Shown here one piece after another: positions 34,617 through 43,704 of a DNA stretch of 58,455 nucleotides. The notes under the pieces were generated by a model. It searched no databases. It worked only from the letters and a program-made list of their open reading frames with translations, and had not been told where the DNA came from. How positions within the stretch are numbered: position 1 is the stretch's first letter; every line of letters begins with the position of its first letter. The DNA is taken from NCBI GenBank assembly GCA_030652575.1, contig JAUSQI010000068.1, positions 1 to 58,455 on the forward strand, in the 5' to 3' direction. This DNA is from Stagnimonas sp. Its GTDB lineage: Bacteria > Pseudomonadota > Gammaproteobacteria > Nevskiales > Nevskiaceae. Both the position numbers and the translations under genes were made by a program.

Positions 34617-37600
34617 ATGTTGCTCGCACTCACCCGTGCCGCCCTCGCGCGGCCTCTGATGACCGTCCTCGCCTCGCTGCTGCTGATTGGCGCGGGCGTG
34701 TATTCCTTCCTCAATCTGCCGATTGATGCCTTCCCCGATGTATCGGCACCGCAGGTGAAGATCATCGTCAAGGTGGCGGGCATGACGCCGGAGGAAATGG
34801 AAACCCGCGTCACCGCGCCCATCGAGGTCGAGCTGCTGGGCCTGCCCAGCCAGACCATGCTGCGCTCCACCACCAAATATGGGCTGGCTGACATCACGCT
34901 CGACTTTGCCGATGGCACCGACATCTACTGGGCGCGCAGCCAGGTGGCCGAGCGGCTCAACGGCGTCTGGGGCGATCTGCCCGCCAATGTCACCGGCGGC
35001 ATGGCCCCCATCACCACGCCGCTGGGCGAGATGTATATGTTCACGGTCGATGGCCCGCAGAGCCTCGCAGAGCGCCGCGAAGTGCTGGACTGGATCGTGC
35101 GCCCCGCACTGCGCACGGTGCAGGGCGTGGCCGATGTGAACTCGCTCGGTGGCCGCGCCACCAGCTACGAAGTGGTGCCCGATGCCGCCAAGCTCGCCGC
35201 CGCCGGAGTGACCAGTGAAGAACTGCGCCAGACACTCGAACGATTCAACAGCAACGACGGCGCCGGCCGCGTCAACGAGGGCGAAGAAGCCCTGCTGGTG
35301 CGCGTGCAGGGCAAGCTGCAATCGCTGGACGACATCGGCAACCTCGTGGTGAGCGCCGAGGGCAATGCAATGGTGCGCGTTCGCAACGTGGCCGTGGTGC
35401 AGATCGGCGCGCTCACCCGCATGGGTGGTGTGACCAAGAACGGGCAAGGCGAGGCCGTGCAAGGGCTGGTGCTGGGCCTGCGCGGTGCCAACGCCGGCAC
35501 GCTGGTGGCCGGGGTGCAGGCCAAGCTCGAAGAACTCAAGCCGCTGCTGCCCAAGGGCGTGGTGCTCACGCCCTTCTACAACCGGGGTGAGCTGGTAAGC
35601 CGCGCCGTACATACAGTCGCAAAAGCCCTGACCGAGGCAGTGGTGCTGGTGCTGATTCTGCTGGTGCTGTTTCTCGGCAATCTGCGCGCCGCACTGGCCG
35701 TGGCACTGGTACTGCCGCTGGCGGCGCTGTGGACCTTCATCCTCATGCGCAGCACCGGCCTCACCGCCAACCTGATGAGCTTGGGCGGCCTCGCCATCGC
35801 CATCGGCCTGTTGGTGGATGCCGCCGTGGTGGTGGTGGAGAACGTCGTCGCGCATCTGCACGAAGCCGATCATGGCGGCGGCAAGCAAGACCATGACAAG
35901 GCCAGGCTGGTGCTCAATGCCGTGAAGGAAGTGGCCGTGCCAGTGACCGCAGGCATGGCGATCATCGCGCTGGTGTTCGTGCCCCTGCTCAGCCTGCAAG
36001 GGTTGGAAGGCAAGCTGTTTGCGCCGGTCGCGCTCACCATCGTCTATGCCCTGGCCGGGTCGCTGCTGCTCTCGCTCACAGTCATTCCGCTCGCCGCCAA
36101 GCTGCTGCTGAAGGCAGAAGGCCATGACGACCCCTGGCTGCCGCGCAAGATCGCTGCGGTCTACGAACCCCTGCTGCGCTGGTCGCTGAAGAACCCGCTG
36201 ATCGTCGGTGGTGTGGCCATCGCACTACTGGTGGCGACGGGCGCGCTCTACACCCGCATCGGCAAGACCTTCATGCCGACGATGGACGAGGGCAGCATCA
36301 TCGTGCAGCTCGAAAAACTGCCCTCGATCAATCTCGATGCTTCGCTCGCCATCGACACCGCATTTCAAAAGGCCGTGATGGCCCGCGTGCCGGAGCTTGC
36401 GCTGGGCGTGGCGCGTGCGGGCAGCGACGAGATCGGCCTCGACCCGATGGGACTGAACCAGACTGACGGCTTCTTCGCGCTCAAGCCCAAAAGCGAATGG
36501 CGCTTCGACACCAAGGAAGAGATTCAGGACGCCATCCGTGAAGTGCTCAAGGACTTCCCGGGTGTCGCCTTCGCCTTCAACCAGCCCATCGAGATGCGCG
36601 TATCCGAACTCATCCTCGGCGTGCGCGGTGACCTCGCGGTGCGCATTTACGGGCCAGACCTTGCGGTGCTCAACGCCAAGTCCGACGAGATCGCCACCGC
36701 CCTGCGCGGCATCAGCGGCGCGCAGGATGTGTATTACGTCGCCAACGAAGGTGTGCAGTATCTGCGCGCCGTGCCGGATACCGATGCGCTGATGCGCTAC
36801 GGCTTGTCGGTGGATGCCTTGAGCGAGCTGCTGCGCACGCAGATCGAAGGCGTGAAGGTGGGCATGATGCAAAAGGACGGCCGTCGCTATCCGCTCATGC
36901 TCAAGGCCGCCGGTGCCGAGCAAAGCCCCGACAGTCTGGCGGCCATGCCGGTGCATCTGCCCAACGGCAGCCAGGTGAGCCTGAGCCAGCTGGCGAGCAT
37001 CGAGCGCGTCAGCGGCCCGGTGCAGATCGCCCGCGAACTCGGCAGCCGCAACACTGTGGTGATCGCCAATGTGCGTGGCCGTGACCTGGTGGGTTTTGTC
37101 GAAGAGGCCCGCAGCACTGTCGAAAAAGCTGTGCCGCTGCCAGAGGGCTATCGCCTGAGCTGGGGTGGGCAGTTCGAGAACCAGCAGCGTGCTGCCAAGC
37201 GGCTCGCTACTGTGGTGCCCATCGCGCTGGCGCTGATCTTTCTCATCCTCTACAGCGTCTTCAATTCGCTGAAGCAGGCCGCCCTAGTGCTGAGCAATAT
37301 CCCCTTCGCCATGATCGGCGGCGTGATGGCGCTCGGGGTCTCTGGCGAATATCTCTCTGTGCCAGCGTCGGTCGGCTTCATCGCCTTGCTCGGCATCGCC
37401 GTGCTCAATGGCGTGGTGCTGGTGACCTATTTCAACCAGCTGCGCGATAGCGGCATGGCGATGGGCGAGGTGGTGGTGCAAGGCGCGATGCGGCGCTTAA
37501 GGCCGGTGATGCTCACCGCCAGCATGACCGCGATTGGTCTGGTGCCGATGCTATTCGCCACCGGCCCCGGCTCTGAGATTCAAAAGCCGCTGGCCATCGT

Positions 37601-37718
37601 GGTGATTGGCGGGCTGATCACCAGCACGCTGCTGACGCTGGTGCTGCTGCCCATCCTGTATCGCCGCTTTGGCGGCGGTCACATTCCCGATTCAACTACT
37701 GCAAACCTCGGAGCCTGA
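34617..37718 (+). CDS. Heavy-metal efflux RND permease (CzcA/CusA type)
   Basis: This 1033-residue inner-membrane pump has the RND fold: a membrane helix at the N-terminus, two large periplasmic loops and two bundles of membrane helices. The proton-relay helix reads GLAIAIGLLVDAAVVVVEN, with Asp and Glu seven residues apart, as in CusA. The additional Asp that CzcA has before it is Ala here, so by this marker it is closer to the monovalent-metal class. The Met residues that define CusA's copper/silver path are not obvious, since VQLEKLPSI stands where CusA has a Met-rich strand. The transported ion is therefore uncertain. It ends 1 nt before the GDT1-like gene. Confidence 0.9.
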   Translation: MLLALTRAALARPLMTVLASLLLIGAGVYSFLNLPIDAFPDVSAPQVKIIVKVAGMTPEEMETRVTAPIEVELLGLPSQTMLRSTTKYGLADITLDFADGTDIYWARSQVAERLNGVWGDLPANVTGGMAPITTPLGEMYMFTVDGPQSLAERREVLDWIVRPALRTVQGVADVNSLGGRATSYEVVPDAAKLAAAGVTSEELRQTLERFNSNDGAGRVNEGEEALLVRVQGKLQSLDDIGNLVVSAEGNAMVRVRNVAVVQIGALTRMGGVTKNGQGEAVQGLVLGLRGANAGTLVAGVQAKLEELKPLLPKGVVLTPFYNRGELVSRAVHTVAKALTEAVVLVLILLVLFLGNLRAALAVALVLPLAALWTFILMRSTGLTANLMSLGGLAIAIGLLVDAAVVVVENVVAHLHEADHGGGKQDHDKARLVLNAVKEVAVPVTAGMAIIALVFVPLLSLQGLEGKLFAPVALTIVYALAGSLLLSLTVIPLAAKLLLKAEGHDDPWLPRKIAAVYEPLLRWSLKNPLIVGGVAIALLVATGALYTRIGKTFMPTMDEGSIIVQLEKLPSINLDASLAIDTAFQKAVMARVPELALGVARAGSDEIGLDPMGLNQTDGFFALKPKSEWRFDTKEEIQDAIREVLKDFPGVAFAFNQPIEMRVSELILGVRGDLAVRIYGPDLAVLNAKSDEIATALRGISGAQDVYYVANEGVQYLRAVPDTDALMRYGLSVDALSELLRTQIEGVKVGMMQKDGRRYPLMLKAAGAEQSPDSLAAMPVHLPNGSQVSLSQLASIERVSGPVQIARELGSRNTVVIANVRGRDLVGFVEEARSTVEKAVPLPEGYRLSWGGQFENQQRAAKRLATVVPIALALIFLILYSVFNSLKQAALVLSNIPFAMIGGVMALGVSGEYLSVPASVGFIALLGIAVLNGVVLVTYFNQLRDSGMAMGEVVVQGAMRRLRPVMLTASMTAIGLVPMLFATGPGSEIQKPLAIVVIGGLITSTLLTLVLLPILYRRFGGGHIPDSTTANLGA

Positions 37719-37719
37719 T

Positions 37720-37992
37720 ATGAACTGGCAAGCCCTCTCGACGATTTTCATCACTGTCTTTCTCGCCGAAATCGGCGACAAGACCCAACTCGCCACCATG
37801 CTTTTCTCCGCCAAGGGTGATGTCAGCAAGTGGCTGGTGTTTGCCGGTAGCGCCGCTGCGCTGGTGCTGGCCGCTGGCATCGGTGTGCTGGTGGGTGGCC
37901 AGCTCGAAAAACTGATCTCGCCGCAGACCCTCAAGCTGGTGGCCGGACTGGGCTTTATCGGCGTCGGTGTTTGGACGCTGGTGGCAAGATGA
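37720..37992 (+). CDS. Half-size GDT1/UPF0016 (TMEM165-type) cation transporter
   Basis: This 90-residue membrane protein contains one copy of the family signature ExGDK (FLAEIGDKTQLA) and three predicted helices. Most family members have two such halves and export Mn2+ or Ca2+; this single half probably works as a dimer. It follows the RND permease stop by 1 nt, so it is part of the same operon. Together with the VIT-family transporter 3 kb downstream it points to manganese or iron as a relevant metal. The sequence ends normally at VWTLVAR, so it does not look like a recent truncation. Confidence 0.8.
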   Translation: MNWQALSTIFITVFLAEIGDKTQLATMLFSAKGDVSKWLVFAGSAAALVLAAGIGVLVGGQLEKLISPQTLKLVAGLGFIGVGVWTLVAR

Positions 37993-38030
37993 GTTCGGGC
38001 GACCAGCCCGTCGCCTAGGCTCATACCGCC

Positions 38031-38339
38031 ATGAACCAATACATTCTGCTGATGTTTGAAGATGCCAAGACCGACTCAACTGCGGGCGACGATCAAGCCT
38101 GGGCGCATTACTTCCAAACATTGCACACCTCAGGGCGATTCGATGGCGGCAGCGCCATCGGTGCCGGGGCTTGCTTCACCAAGACAAAAAATCCAAAACC
38201 CGTCACGCCACATCTGACCGGCTTCATCCGAGTCAGAGCCGCCAGTCTTCATGAGGCACGAGATTTCTTGCAGGGCAATCCCGTCTACGAATCTGGCGGC
38301 ACGGTAGAAATCCGCGAGCTGCCGCGTGACGACACATGA
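38031..38339 (+). CDS. YciI-family protein
   Basis: This 102-residue dimeric alpha/beta-barrel protein is of the YciI/YCII group. MNQYILLMFEDA, the HYFQTLHTSGRFDGGSAIG block and the closing VEIRELP strand are typical. Family members have varied or unknown functions. It follows the GDT1-like gene by 38 bp and may belong to the same transcript. A 21-codon remnant-like frame overlaps its stop. Confidence 0.75.
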   Translation: MNQYILLMFEDAKTDSTAGDDQAWAHYFQTLHTSGRFDGGSAIGAGACFTKTKNPKPVTPHLTGFIRVRAASLHEARDFLQGNPVYESGGTVEIRELPRDDT

Positions 38340-38401
38340 TTGAACGTATCTGGCGCGGCCACCCTGACGCCGATAGTTCATGGCTCAGCGAGAAGTCCTA
38401 G
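38336..38401 (+). pseudogene. Possible remnant of an antibiotic-biosynthesis-monooxygenase-like gene
   Basis: A 21-codon frame overlapping the YciI stop (ATGA) starts MIERIWRGHPD. That start is reminiscent of small ABM-family monooxygenases, which often follow YciI genes. It stops after 21 codons, so it would be a truncated leftover. The call rests on ten residues only. Confidence 0.25.
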
Positions 38402-38404
38402 CCC

Positions 38405-39082
38405 ATGTCCTACCCGCCGAAGTCGCTCCCGCAGATTGATCGATGGCTGTTTATCGGCGGGCCACTGCTGGCACTGGTGGCCGGCTACGTGAATGTGGTG
38501 TTGCTAATGAGCTTCTCGGTGCCCGTGAGTCATGTGACGGGCTCACTCGCGCACCTCGCGCTCGATGGCGCAAAGCACGACGCCCATCACTTGCGGATGG
38601 CTGCCAGCGTTGCCTTGGCATTTCTACTGGGCGCTGCAGTCACGGGCTTCTGTACCGAAGGACAGATGTTTCAGCACCGAAGGCGCTACGGCGTGGTGAT
38701 GATCCTGCAAGGCATCGCTTTCACGGTTGCAGGGCAGTTGATGGGAGCGGCTAGTTGGCTGGCGGTGCCAGCCGCCGCTTTCGGCTGCGGCATGCAGAAC
38801 GCGCTCGCCAGCAGCTACCGGGGATTGAACCTGCGTACTACGCACATGACCGGCATCGTCACGGACATGGGTGTGCTGCTGGGCCTGCGCGCGCGAGGTC
38901 AGCAAATTGGCCTTTGGCGCCTGAGCCTGCTGGCACTCATTTTCGCAGGCTATCTGCTGGGCACTTTTATCGGCGTGCTGGTCGGCGAGCGTGCAATGTC
39001 CTTCGCCTTATACCCACCTGCTGGCGCTTGTTTGTTGGGTGGAATGCTGTATTTGCTGCTGTTTCACCGCCCCCACGCTTGA
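38405..39082 (+). CDS. DUF1275 (YoaK-type) membrane protein
   Basis: This 225-residue integral membrane protein has six or seven predicted helices and DUF1275 landmarks: AGYVNVVLLMSFSVPVSHVTGSL near the N-terminus and FGCGMQNALASSYRGLNLRTTHMTGIVTDMG in the centre. The function of the family is not established; a transport role is often assumed. It lies in the metal block between the YciI and lipoprotein genes, and its start is 4 nt after the short remnant frame. Confidence 0.82.
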   Translation: MSYPPKSLPQIDRWLFIGGPLLALVAGYVNVVLLMSFSVPVSHVTGSLAHLALDGAKHDAHHLRMAASVALAFLLGAAVTGFCTEGQMFQHRRRYGVVMILQGIAFTVAGQLMGAASWLAVPAAAFGCGMQNALASSYRGLNLRTTHMTGIVTDMGVLLGLRARGQQIGLWRLSLLALIFAGYLLGTFIGVLVGERAMSFALYPPAGACLLGGMLYLLLFHRPHA

Positions 39083-39209
39083 GCCGGCGCGTCGGGTTTG
39101 ATTGGCGCGATGTGATCGTCGGGTGTAAGTCACCATCGCCGTGGCGTCCAAGCTGTGTCTCGTGGCCAGCGTTCCCATTGGACGGCCAAGTCCCTACCGT
39201 TGGTCTGCG

Positions 39210-39247
39210 TTAACGCGAGTTCATGTTCCGGCCACCTTCCGGCAAGT
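39210..39247 (+). promoter_or_regulatory. Shared promoter element, copy B, upstream of the DUF5666 lipoprotein
   Basis: This is the second copy of the element at 32172-32209, with TTAACG and TTCATG again 10 nt apart and the CCGGCAAG block at the same distance. It lies 62 bp before the lipoprotein start at 39310. It suggests that the lipoprotein is in the same regulon as the efflux pump. Confidence 0.7.
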
Positions 39248-39309
39248 GTCGAGCCGCCACTGTAGGCGGGCCGAAACGACTTCGGCATTCATTCCCCGGA
39301 GAAACCCCA

Positions 39310-40776
39310 ATGAAAACGAAATCTCTCATCGCGCTGGCGGCGATTGCGCTCTCGGCCTGTGGCGGTGGTGGCGGCAGTGATGCGCTCACCACGCCCACCA
39401 CCAGCAAGAGCGCGGCAGGCGTCGTAGGCGGACAGCCCGGCGCACTCACCTTTGGCAGCCAGGCCCTGGCCGTCACCGGCAGCGTCACCCAGAACGGCAA
39501 GGCGGCGACCTCCAATGATGTGCAGCCCGGCGATGTGATTGCTGCCACCGTCGTCAGCAGCACGACGAAATCCAGCGGCACGCTGACGGTGAGTGCTGTG
39601 GATGTGAAGTTCGAGGTGAAGGGTGCGCTGGGCCGCGTTGATGTGGCTGCTGGCACGCTGGAGCTGTTCTCACAGGTGGTGACCACCGACGCGCTCACCC
39701 GCATCTTTGAAGACAACGTCGATGACAGCTACACCTCGCTGACACTGGCCGATCTGAAGACCGGCGATTTCGTCGAGGTCTCCGGCCAGCGCCAGACGGA
39801 TGGTCGCATTCTCGCCACCCGCATCGAGCGCAAGCTGACCAAGTCGGGCGACAGCGGCTACTCTGAATCCGAGCTGCGCGGCACGCTGGCGAGTTTGGAT
39901 GTCACTGCCAAGACCTTCCTCGTCGGAACCCAGAAGGTGGACTACACCGGCGCGACCCTCAAGGGCACGCTCGCCAACGGCGTGCGGGTTGAAGTGGAAG
40001 GCCCACTGAACGGCACCACCATCGCCGCCCGCAAGGTGGAGGTGGAGAACAAGGCCAGCGGTGAACGCAGCGGCGAAGGCGAACTAGAGGGTCAGGCCAC
40101 GGGCCTTGATGCCACGGCCAAGCGTTTCAACCTCTTGGGTTATGTGGTGGACTACAGCGCCGCCACGCTGCAAGGCACGCTGGCGGAAGGCGCGCGGGTG
40201 GAGGTGGAAGGCACCTTTGATGCAACCGACGCTAACCTGCTGCGCGCGAGCAAGGTGGAGGTCAAGCACGCCAGCGGCGGCTCCGGCAGCGCCAATGGCG
40301 AGGTGAAAGGCGCGCTCGCCTCGGTGGATACGACCGCAAAGACCTTCGATGTCGGCAACAGCCTGTTCTATGCCGATGCCCAGTCAGTGATCGAACGCGA
40401 TGACCGTGCGACCAGCTTCGACCAGCTCCGCAACGGTGATTTTGTCGAGGCGAAGTTCGACAGCACCCGGCCGCTCGGTGGCCGCAGCTACGCAGTGAAG
40501 ATCGAGCTGAAATCCGCCAGCAGCGGCAGTGGCTCCGGCAGCGGTGCGCAGGAGATCAAGGGCAGCATTTCGACCTTCAACGCCAGCGGCAAGAGCTTCA
40601 CCCTCAACGGCACCACGGTGCAGGTCACGGCCTCGACGGTCTACGAGATCGACGACCGCAACGGCACCGAGGCGGGCTTCTTCGGCAATGACCGCACGGG
40701 CCGCCGCTGCGAGGTGAAAGGCACCCTGAGCGGCACGGTGTTCACCGCCAGCAAGATCGAACTGGGTGATGACTGA
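39310..40776 (+). CDS. Lipoprotein with repeated DUF5666 domains
   Basis: This 488-residue secreted lipoprotein has a signal peptide ending in the lipobox LSAC followed by a Gly-rich linker. The start at 39310 gives MKTKSLIALAAIALSACG; an upstream in-frame extension lacks a sensible signal. The rest is about five OB-like DUF5666 repeats, recognisable by recurring units such as GTLASLDVTAKTFLVG, GQATGLDATAKRF, GALASVDTTAKTFDVG and GSISTFNASGKSFTLNG, each followed by ARVEVEG- or DFVEVSG-type strands. It is likely anchored in the periplasm or outer membrane. The promoter element shared with the RND operon suggests a role in metal or envelope stress. Confidence 0.85.
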   Translation: MKTKSLIALAAIALSACGGGGGSDALTTPTTSKSAAGVVGGQPGALTFGSQALAVTGSVTQNGKAATSNDVQPGDVIAATVVSSTTKSSGTLTVSAVDVKFEVKGALGRVDVAAGTLELFSQVVTTDALTRIFEDNVDDSYTSLTLADLKTGDFVEVSGQRQTDGRILATRIERKLTKSGDSGYSESELRGTLASLDVTAKTFLVGTQKVDYTGATLKGTLANGVRVEVEGPLNGTTIAARKVEVENKASGERSGEGELEGQATGLDATAKRFNLLGYVVDYSAATLQGTLAEGARVEVEGTFDATDANLLRASKVEVKHASGGSGSANGEVKGALASVDTTAKTFDVGNSLFYADAQSVIERDDRATSFDQLRNGDFVEAKFDSTRPLGGRSYAVKIELKSASSGSGSGSGAQEIKGSISTFNASGKSFTLNGTTVQVTASTVYEIDDRNGTEAGFFGNDRTGRRCEVKGTLSGTVFTASKIELGDD

Positions 40777-40951
40777 GCGCGATTGATTTTGCAGTCCCTT
40801 GAGGTGCGGTCTCCCCTGGCCGCACCTTGTCGAGAGGCGATGTCCGGCCCTCGTTACGGCCCTGATTCAGGGTCGTCTTTTTTTGTCGCAAAGGCATTCG
40901 ACAAGCCACAGCCGGTCGATATGCTGAACTCACTCCAAGCGGAACTACCTC

Positions 40952-41647
40952 ATGCCCAGAAGTCATCGTGAATCACATAAATCAGACCGTATCGGCTGGC
41001 TGCGTGCGGCCGTGCTGGGGGCCAACGACGGCACCATTTCGGTGGCCAGTCTCGTCGTGGGCGTCGCCGTTGCCGGTGCGCCGCCTAGCGGCATCCTGCT
41101 GACGGGTGTTGCCGGTCTCGTGGCGGGCGCGATGTCGATGGCGGCGGGTGAATACGTCTCGGTGCAGTCCCAGGCCGACACCGAGCACGCCGACATCGAG
41201 CGCGAAAAGCGTGAGCTGGCCTTGCAGCCGGAACACGAGACCGAAGAGCTGACCGCGATCTATGTCAGCCGTGGACTCGACAAGGCGCTAGCGCGGCAAG
41301 TGGCTGAAAAGCTGATGGCAGGCGATGCGCTGGGTGCCCATGCCCGCGACGAGCTGGGCATCACCGAAACCTTGCGCGCGCGACCTGTGCAGGCCGCGTT
41401 TGCTTCGGCGGTCTCTTTTGTCGTCGGCGCGGTGATGCCCATCGTCACGGTGGTGCTGGCTCCAGCCACGCTGGTGGCCGAGGTGACGACCGCCGCCGCC
41501 TTGGTGACGCTGGCGGTGTTGGGTGGCACGGCGGCCTATGCAGGCGGTGCCTCCATCGCCAAGGGCGCGGCCCGTGTTGCCTTCTGGGGTGCCTTGGCAA
41601 TGGCGCTGACGGCGTTAGTTGGCAAACTATTTGGTGCTGCCGTCTAA
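40952..41647 (+). CDS. VIT1/CCC1-family Fe2+/Mn2+ transporter
   Basis: This 231-residue membrane protein is of the VIT1/CCC1 family. Diagnostic blocks are WLRAAVLGANDGTISVASLVVGV, AGAMSMAAGEYVSVQSQADTEHADIEREKREL and the Glu-rich cytoplasmic helix that binds metal. Five membrane helices are predicted. Members export or sequester iron and manganese. It follows the DUF5666 lipoprotein by 175 bp and fits the metal-homeostasis theme. No copy of the shared promoter element is seen in front of it. Confidence 0.9.
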   Translation: MPRSHRESHKSDRIGWLRAAVLGANDGTISVASLVVGVAVAGAPPSGILLTGVAGLVAGAMSMAAGEYVSVQSQADTEHADIEREKRELALQPEHETEELTAIYVSRGLDKALARQVAEKLMAGDALGAHARDELGITETLRARPVQAAFASAVSFVVGAVMPIVTVVLAPATLVAEVTTAAALVTLAVLGGTAAYAGGASIAKGAARVAFWGALAMALTALVGKLFGAAV

Positions 41648-42261
41648 TTTCTTCTGAGCAGTAGCAATCGCAGTTCAGACATGACTGGCGCTCGCCTACG
41701 ATGCTTGAAGAGACACCCTAGGGTCTTTCAGAGCCCCTTGAAAATCGTCATCGTCGGAAACGATTTCTCCCAGAGTTTATTGGCCGCGACTTTGAGTTGA
41801 GTTGAGCTTTCAGTCCGTCCTGACCGACCGCTTTGGGCTGGGTCTTGCCTGTGAGGCTGAGCTGGCCATCGGCCGCTTTGTGCTCGGCTGATCAAATTGC
41901 GGGCGAATCGCTGATCACCAACTACGACATTGCTGATCAACAAGCTCGCGAATGCGCAAGTGCCAAGAGGGTCATCAATGAAGTTCATCAGCCAGACGTA
42001 AAGCAGAAGAATAAAGCGCAGCCATGGGGCACTGCCCCATACCCCTCAGCGCCTAAAGCTGCGAGTGAGCAGCTTGCGACGCCCGCAGGGGCTTATTTGG
42101 GATGCTCTCAGTCGTTCTGCATGTGCGTCATTTCCTCGACCTCATGCAAGCGAATCGGCTCAATGAATGTAGGATTTCCTACAGGTGTAAGGGGTTACAT
42201 ACACAAACTACACCAAGATTCCTTCACCGATCATGGGCGGTCTTGATTTGCGCTTTCCAAC
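41648..42261. other. 614-bp stretch without a recognisable gene
   Basis: Several short frames exist on both strands, but none has a family resemblance, a clear ribosome-binding site or neighbour coupling. It separates the GC-rich metal block from the more variable right end of the island, and may hold decayed sequence. Confidence 0.5.
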
Positions 42262-42891
42262 TTAGTTGGGCCGAAAGGCGAGCCTTGACTCAGCCACGAA
42301 ATACGAAGTCGCAGCTAGCACTGCGGTCGACACGTCAAAGATTGCGATTGTCAGCGGCGAGGCCACCGCACTTTCGAGGAGAAGGGTGCCCAACCCGGCA
42401 ACCAACAGCACCAAAGGCAGGCCGAGAAATGCCCCTTTCAACAATTGGCCAAAGCTGTAATTCGCCCTGCTGACAAGCCTCGCACTTGGCACTATGCCCA
42501 TCAGTACGAAGACGAACGTAGCTCCTGCCGAGCTGGCAACAAATGGCAGAAGACTGACGCTGGGCCACACAGTTGCGGCTACCAGCACGAGGTGCAGAAG
42601 TAACGCAGTCATTGCAGGCGCGATCACCGATGGAAGGTTCGCGATCAACCACCGACTATCTACTGGACGATTGCCGCCGGCCCTCCCTGAACCCAAGAAA
42701 ACTGTGGTCGCGATGAAGACAGCCACTTGAACGACGAGGCAGAACAGCACAGCGGCAATAGGTGGCGCCATCTGCCGCATGAGCAGCAAAAGCCAGCTGC
42801 CGAGCAGCACTGAAAAAAGTAGAGACCGAGACGTCAGACACCGGCGTAGGCTGCGAGAAATTGATTTTGACAGGGCGATGAGTTCTTTCAT
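42262..42891 (-). CDS. Unknown integral membrane protein
   Basis: This 209-residue protein has about six predicted membrane helices (SLLFSVLLGSWLLLLM, AVLFCLVVQVAVFIATTVF, VIAPAMTALLLHLVLVA, LPFVASSAGATFVFVLMGIV, LLKGAFLGLPLVLLVAGLG, LTIAIFDVSTAVLAAT). I do not recognise a family. The start MKELIALSKSISRSLRRCL gives a positively charged cytoplasmic N-terminus. No neighbour shares its direction, so it appears to be a single-gene unit. The reading frame is complete. Confidence 0.55.
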   Translation of the reverse strand: MKELIALSKSISRSLRRCLTSRSLLFSVLLGSWLLLLMRQMAPPIAAVLFCLVVQVAVFIATTVFLGSGRAGGNRPVDSRWLIANLPSVIAPAMTALLLHLVLVAATVWPSVSLLPFVASSAGATFVFVLMGIVPSARLVSRANYSFGQLLKGAFLGLPLVLLVAGLGTLLLESAVASPLTIAIFDVSTAVLAATSYFVAESRLAFRPN

Positions 42892-43063
42892 GAGCGGAGA
42901 TTATCGCCAGCTTCGCGTGCAATCAGCTCCGTCCCGAACAACCCCGAAAGCAGCTCTACCGAAACCATTTCAATTAGGTCGCTAACGTGCCTTTTCGCAT
43001 TTCTTAATCCAGCTTTTTCGGCGATCGAGAGACGCAGACCGCACCATTCAGACTCTCACTGTG

Positions 43064-43083
43064 AAGCCCCTTCAAAGGGGCTT
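43064..43083. repeat. 9-bp hairpin opening the inverted-repeat region
   Basis: AAGCCCCTT and AAGGGGCTT are separated by two bases. It looks terminator-like but no T tract follows. It marks the left edge of the structured gene-free segment 43064-43879. The 170 bp before it, back to the membrane-protein gene, show nothing recognisable. Confidence 0.6.
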
Positions 43084-43206
43084 TGCTTGGGACTCTTGTA
43101 AGGCCCGAAGGGCCGCGCAGCACGCCCCCAAAGGGTGTGCGTAAGGCAAGCGCTCAGCGCGCGCAGCCCCTGGCTTTTTGGGGGCGAAGGACGAACGAGT
43201 GAGTGG

Positions 43207-43302
43207 CTTTCGAGTTGCATGCAGCCCAACGGGTCCCATGCGAAAGCGATGCAATCGCTGGTGCCGCAGGCATCGAATGGGGGGCTGCATGCAACTCGAA
43301 AG
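43207..43302. repeat. Perfect 21-bp inverted repeat (54-bp spacer)
   Basis: The arms at 43207-43227 and 43282-43302 are exact complements and centre on the palindrome TGCATGCA. Pairing continues imperfectly for a few bases on the outer side (TGGCT/AGCCA). No reading frame in this segment looks like a real gene. Confidence 0.85.
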
Positions 43303-43317
43303 AAGCCACGAGCGACG

Positions 43318-43650
43318 CCCCCGCTGCCACCAGGCAGCACCCTGTTTTTCAGGAGGTCAGCCCTACGGGACCCGATCGAAGGCAATGAAATTGCCGGTGC
43401 CGAAGGCATCGCAGCGGGGGGCTGGCCGTGACCGACAGACCCACCCAAAGGGGGGCTGCGGGGTCGAGATGCGCAGCATCGCAGGACCTCTGAGGCGGCG
43501 ACAAAATCTCACCGAGGGGCCCCGTCGCGAGGCGCAGCCGGCGCCGCAGGCGCGCGATGGGAGGTGAGATTTTGGCGTGGCATGAAGCGCAGCGAAATGA
43601 CAAGCCGAAAGAGCCCTGAGAAGCAGGGTGCTGCCTGGTGGCAGCGGGGG
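43318..43650. repeat. Perfect 27-bp inverted repeat (279-bp spacer)
   Basis: The arms at 43318-43344 and 43624-43650 are exact complements; the core reads GCTGCCACCAGGCAGC, itself partly palindromic. A second, 11-bp perfect inverted repeat (AAAATCTCACC with its complement) nests inside at 43503-43513 and 43563-43573. The arrangement could fold into a long branched stem as RNA or single-stranded DNA. Confidence 0.88.
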
Positions 43651-43704
43651 CAGCAAGCGCTAGCGCGCAGTGGGGCGGGGCCCCCACGAAGGCTTTGGAA
43701 GCTG

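Noticed and set aside
34503-36125. Minus-strand frame of 540 codons opposite the RND permease
   Set aside because: Its His/Gln/Gly-rich product is a typical shadow of a GC-rich gene; the plus strand encodes a complete RND pump.
41728-41988. 86-codon minus-strand frame in the 614-bp gene-free stretch
   Set aside because: No ribosome-binding site, no recognised domain and unusual composition. It could be a decayed fragment but cannot be supported.
43318-43650. Inverted repeats considered as a CRISPR array
   Set aside because: The repeats are inverted and of different lengths, not regularly spaced direct repeats, and no cas gene is present.
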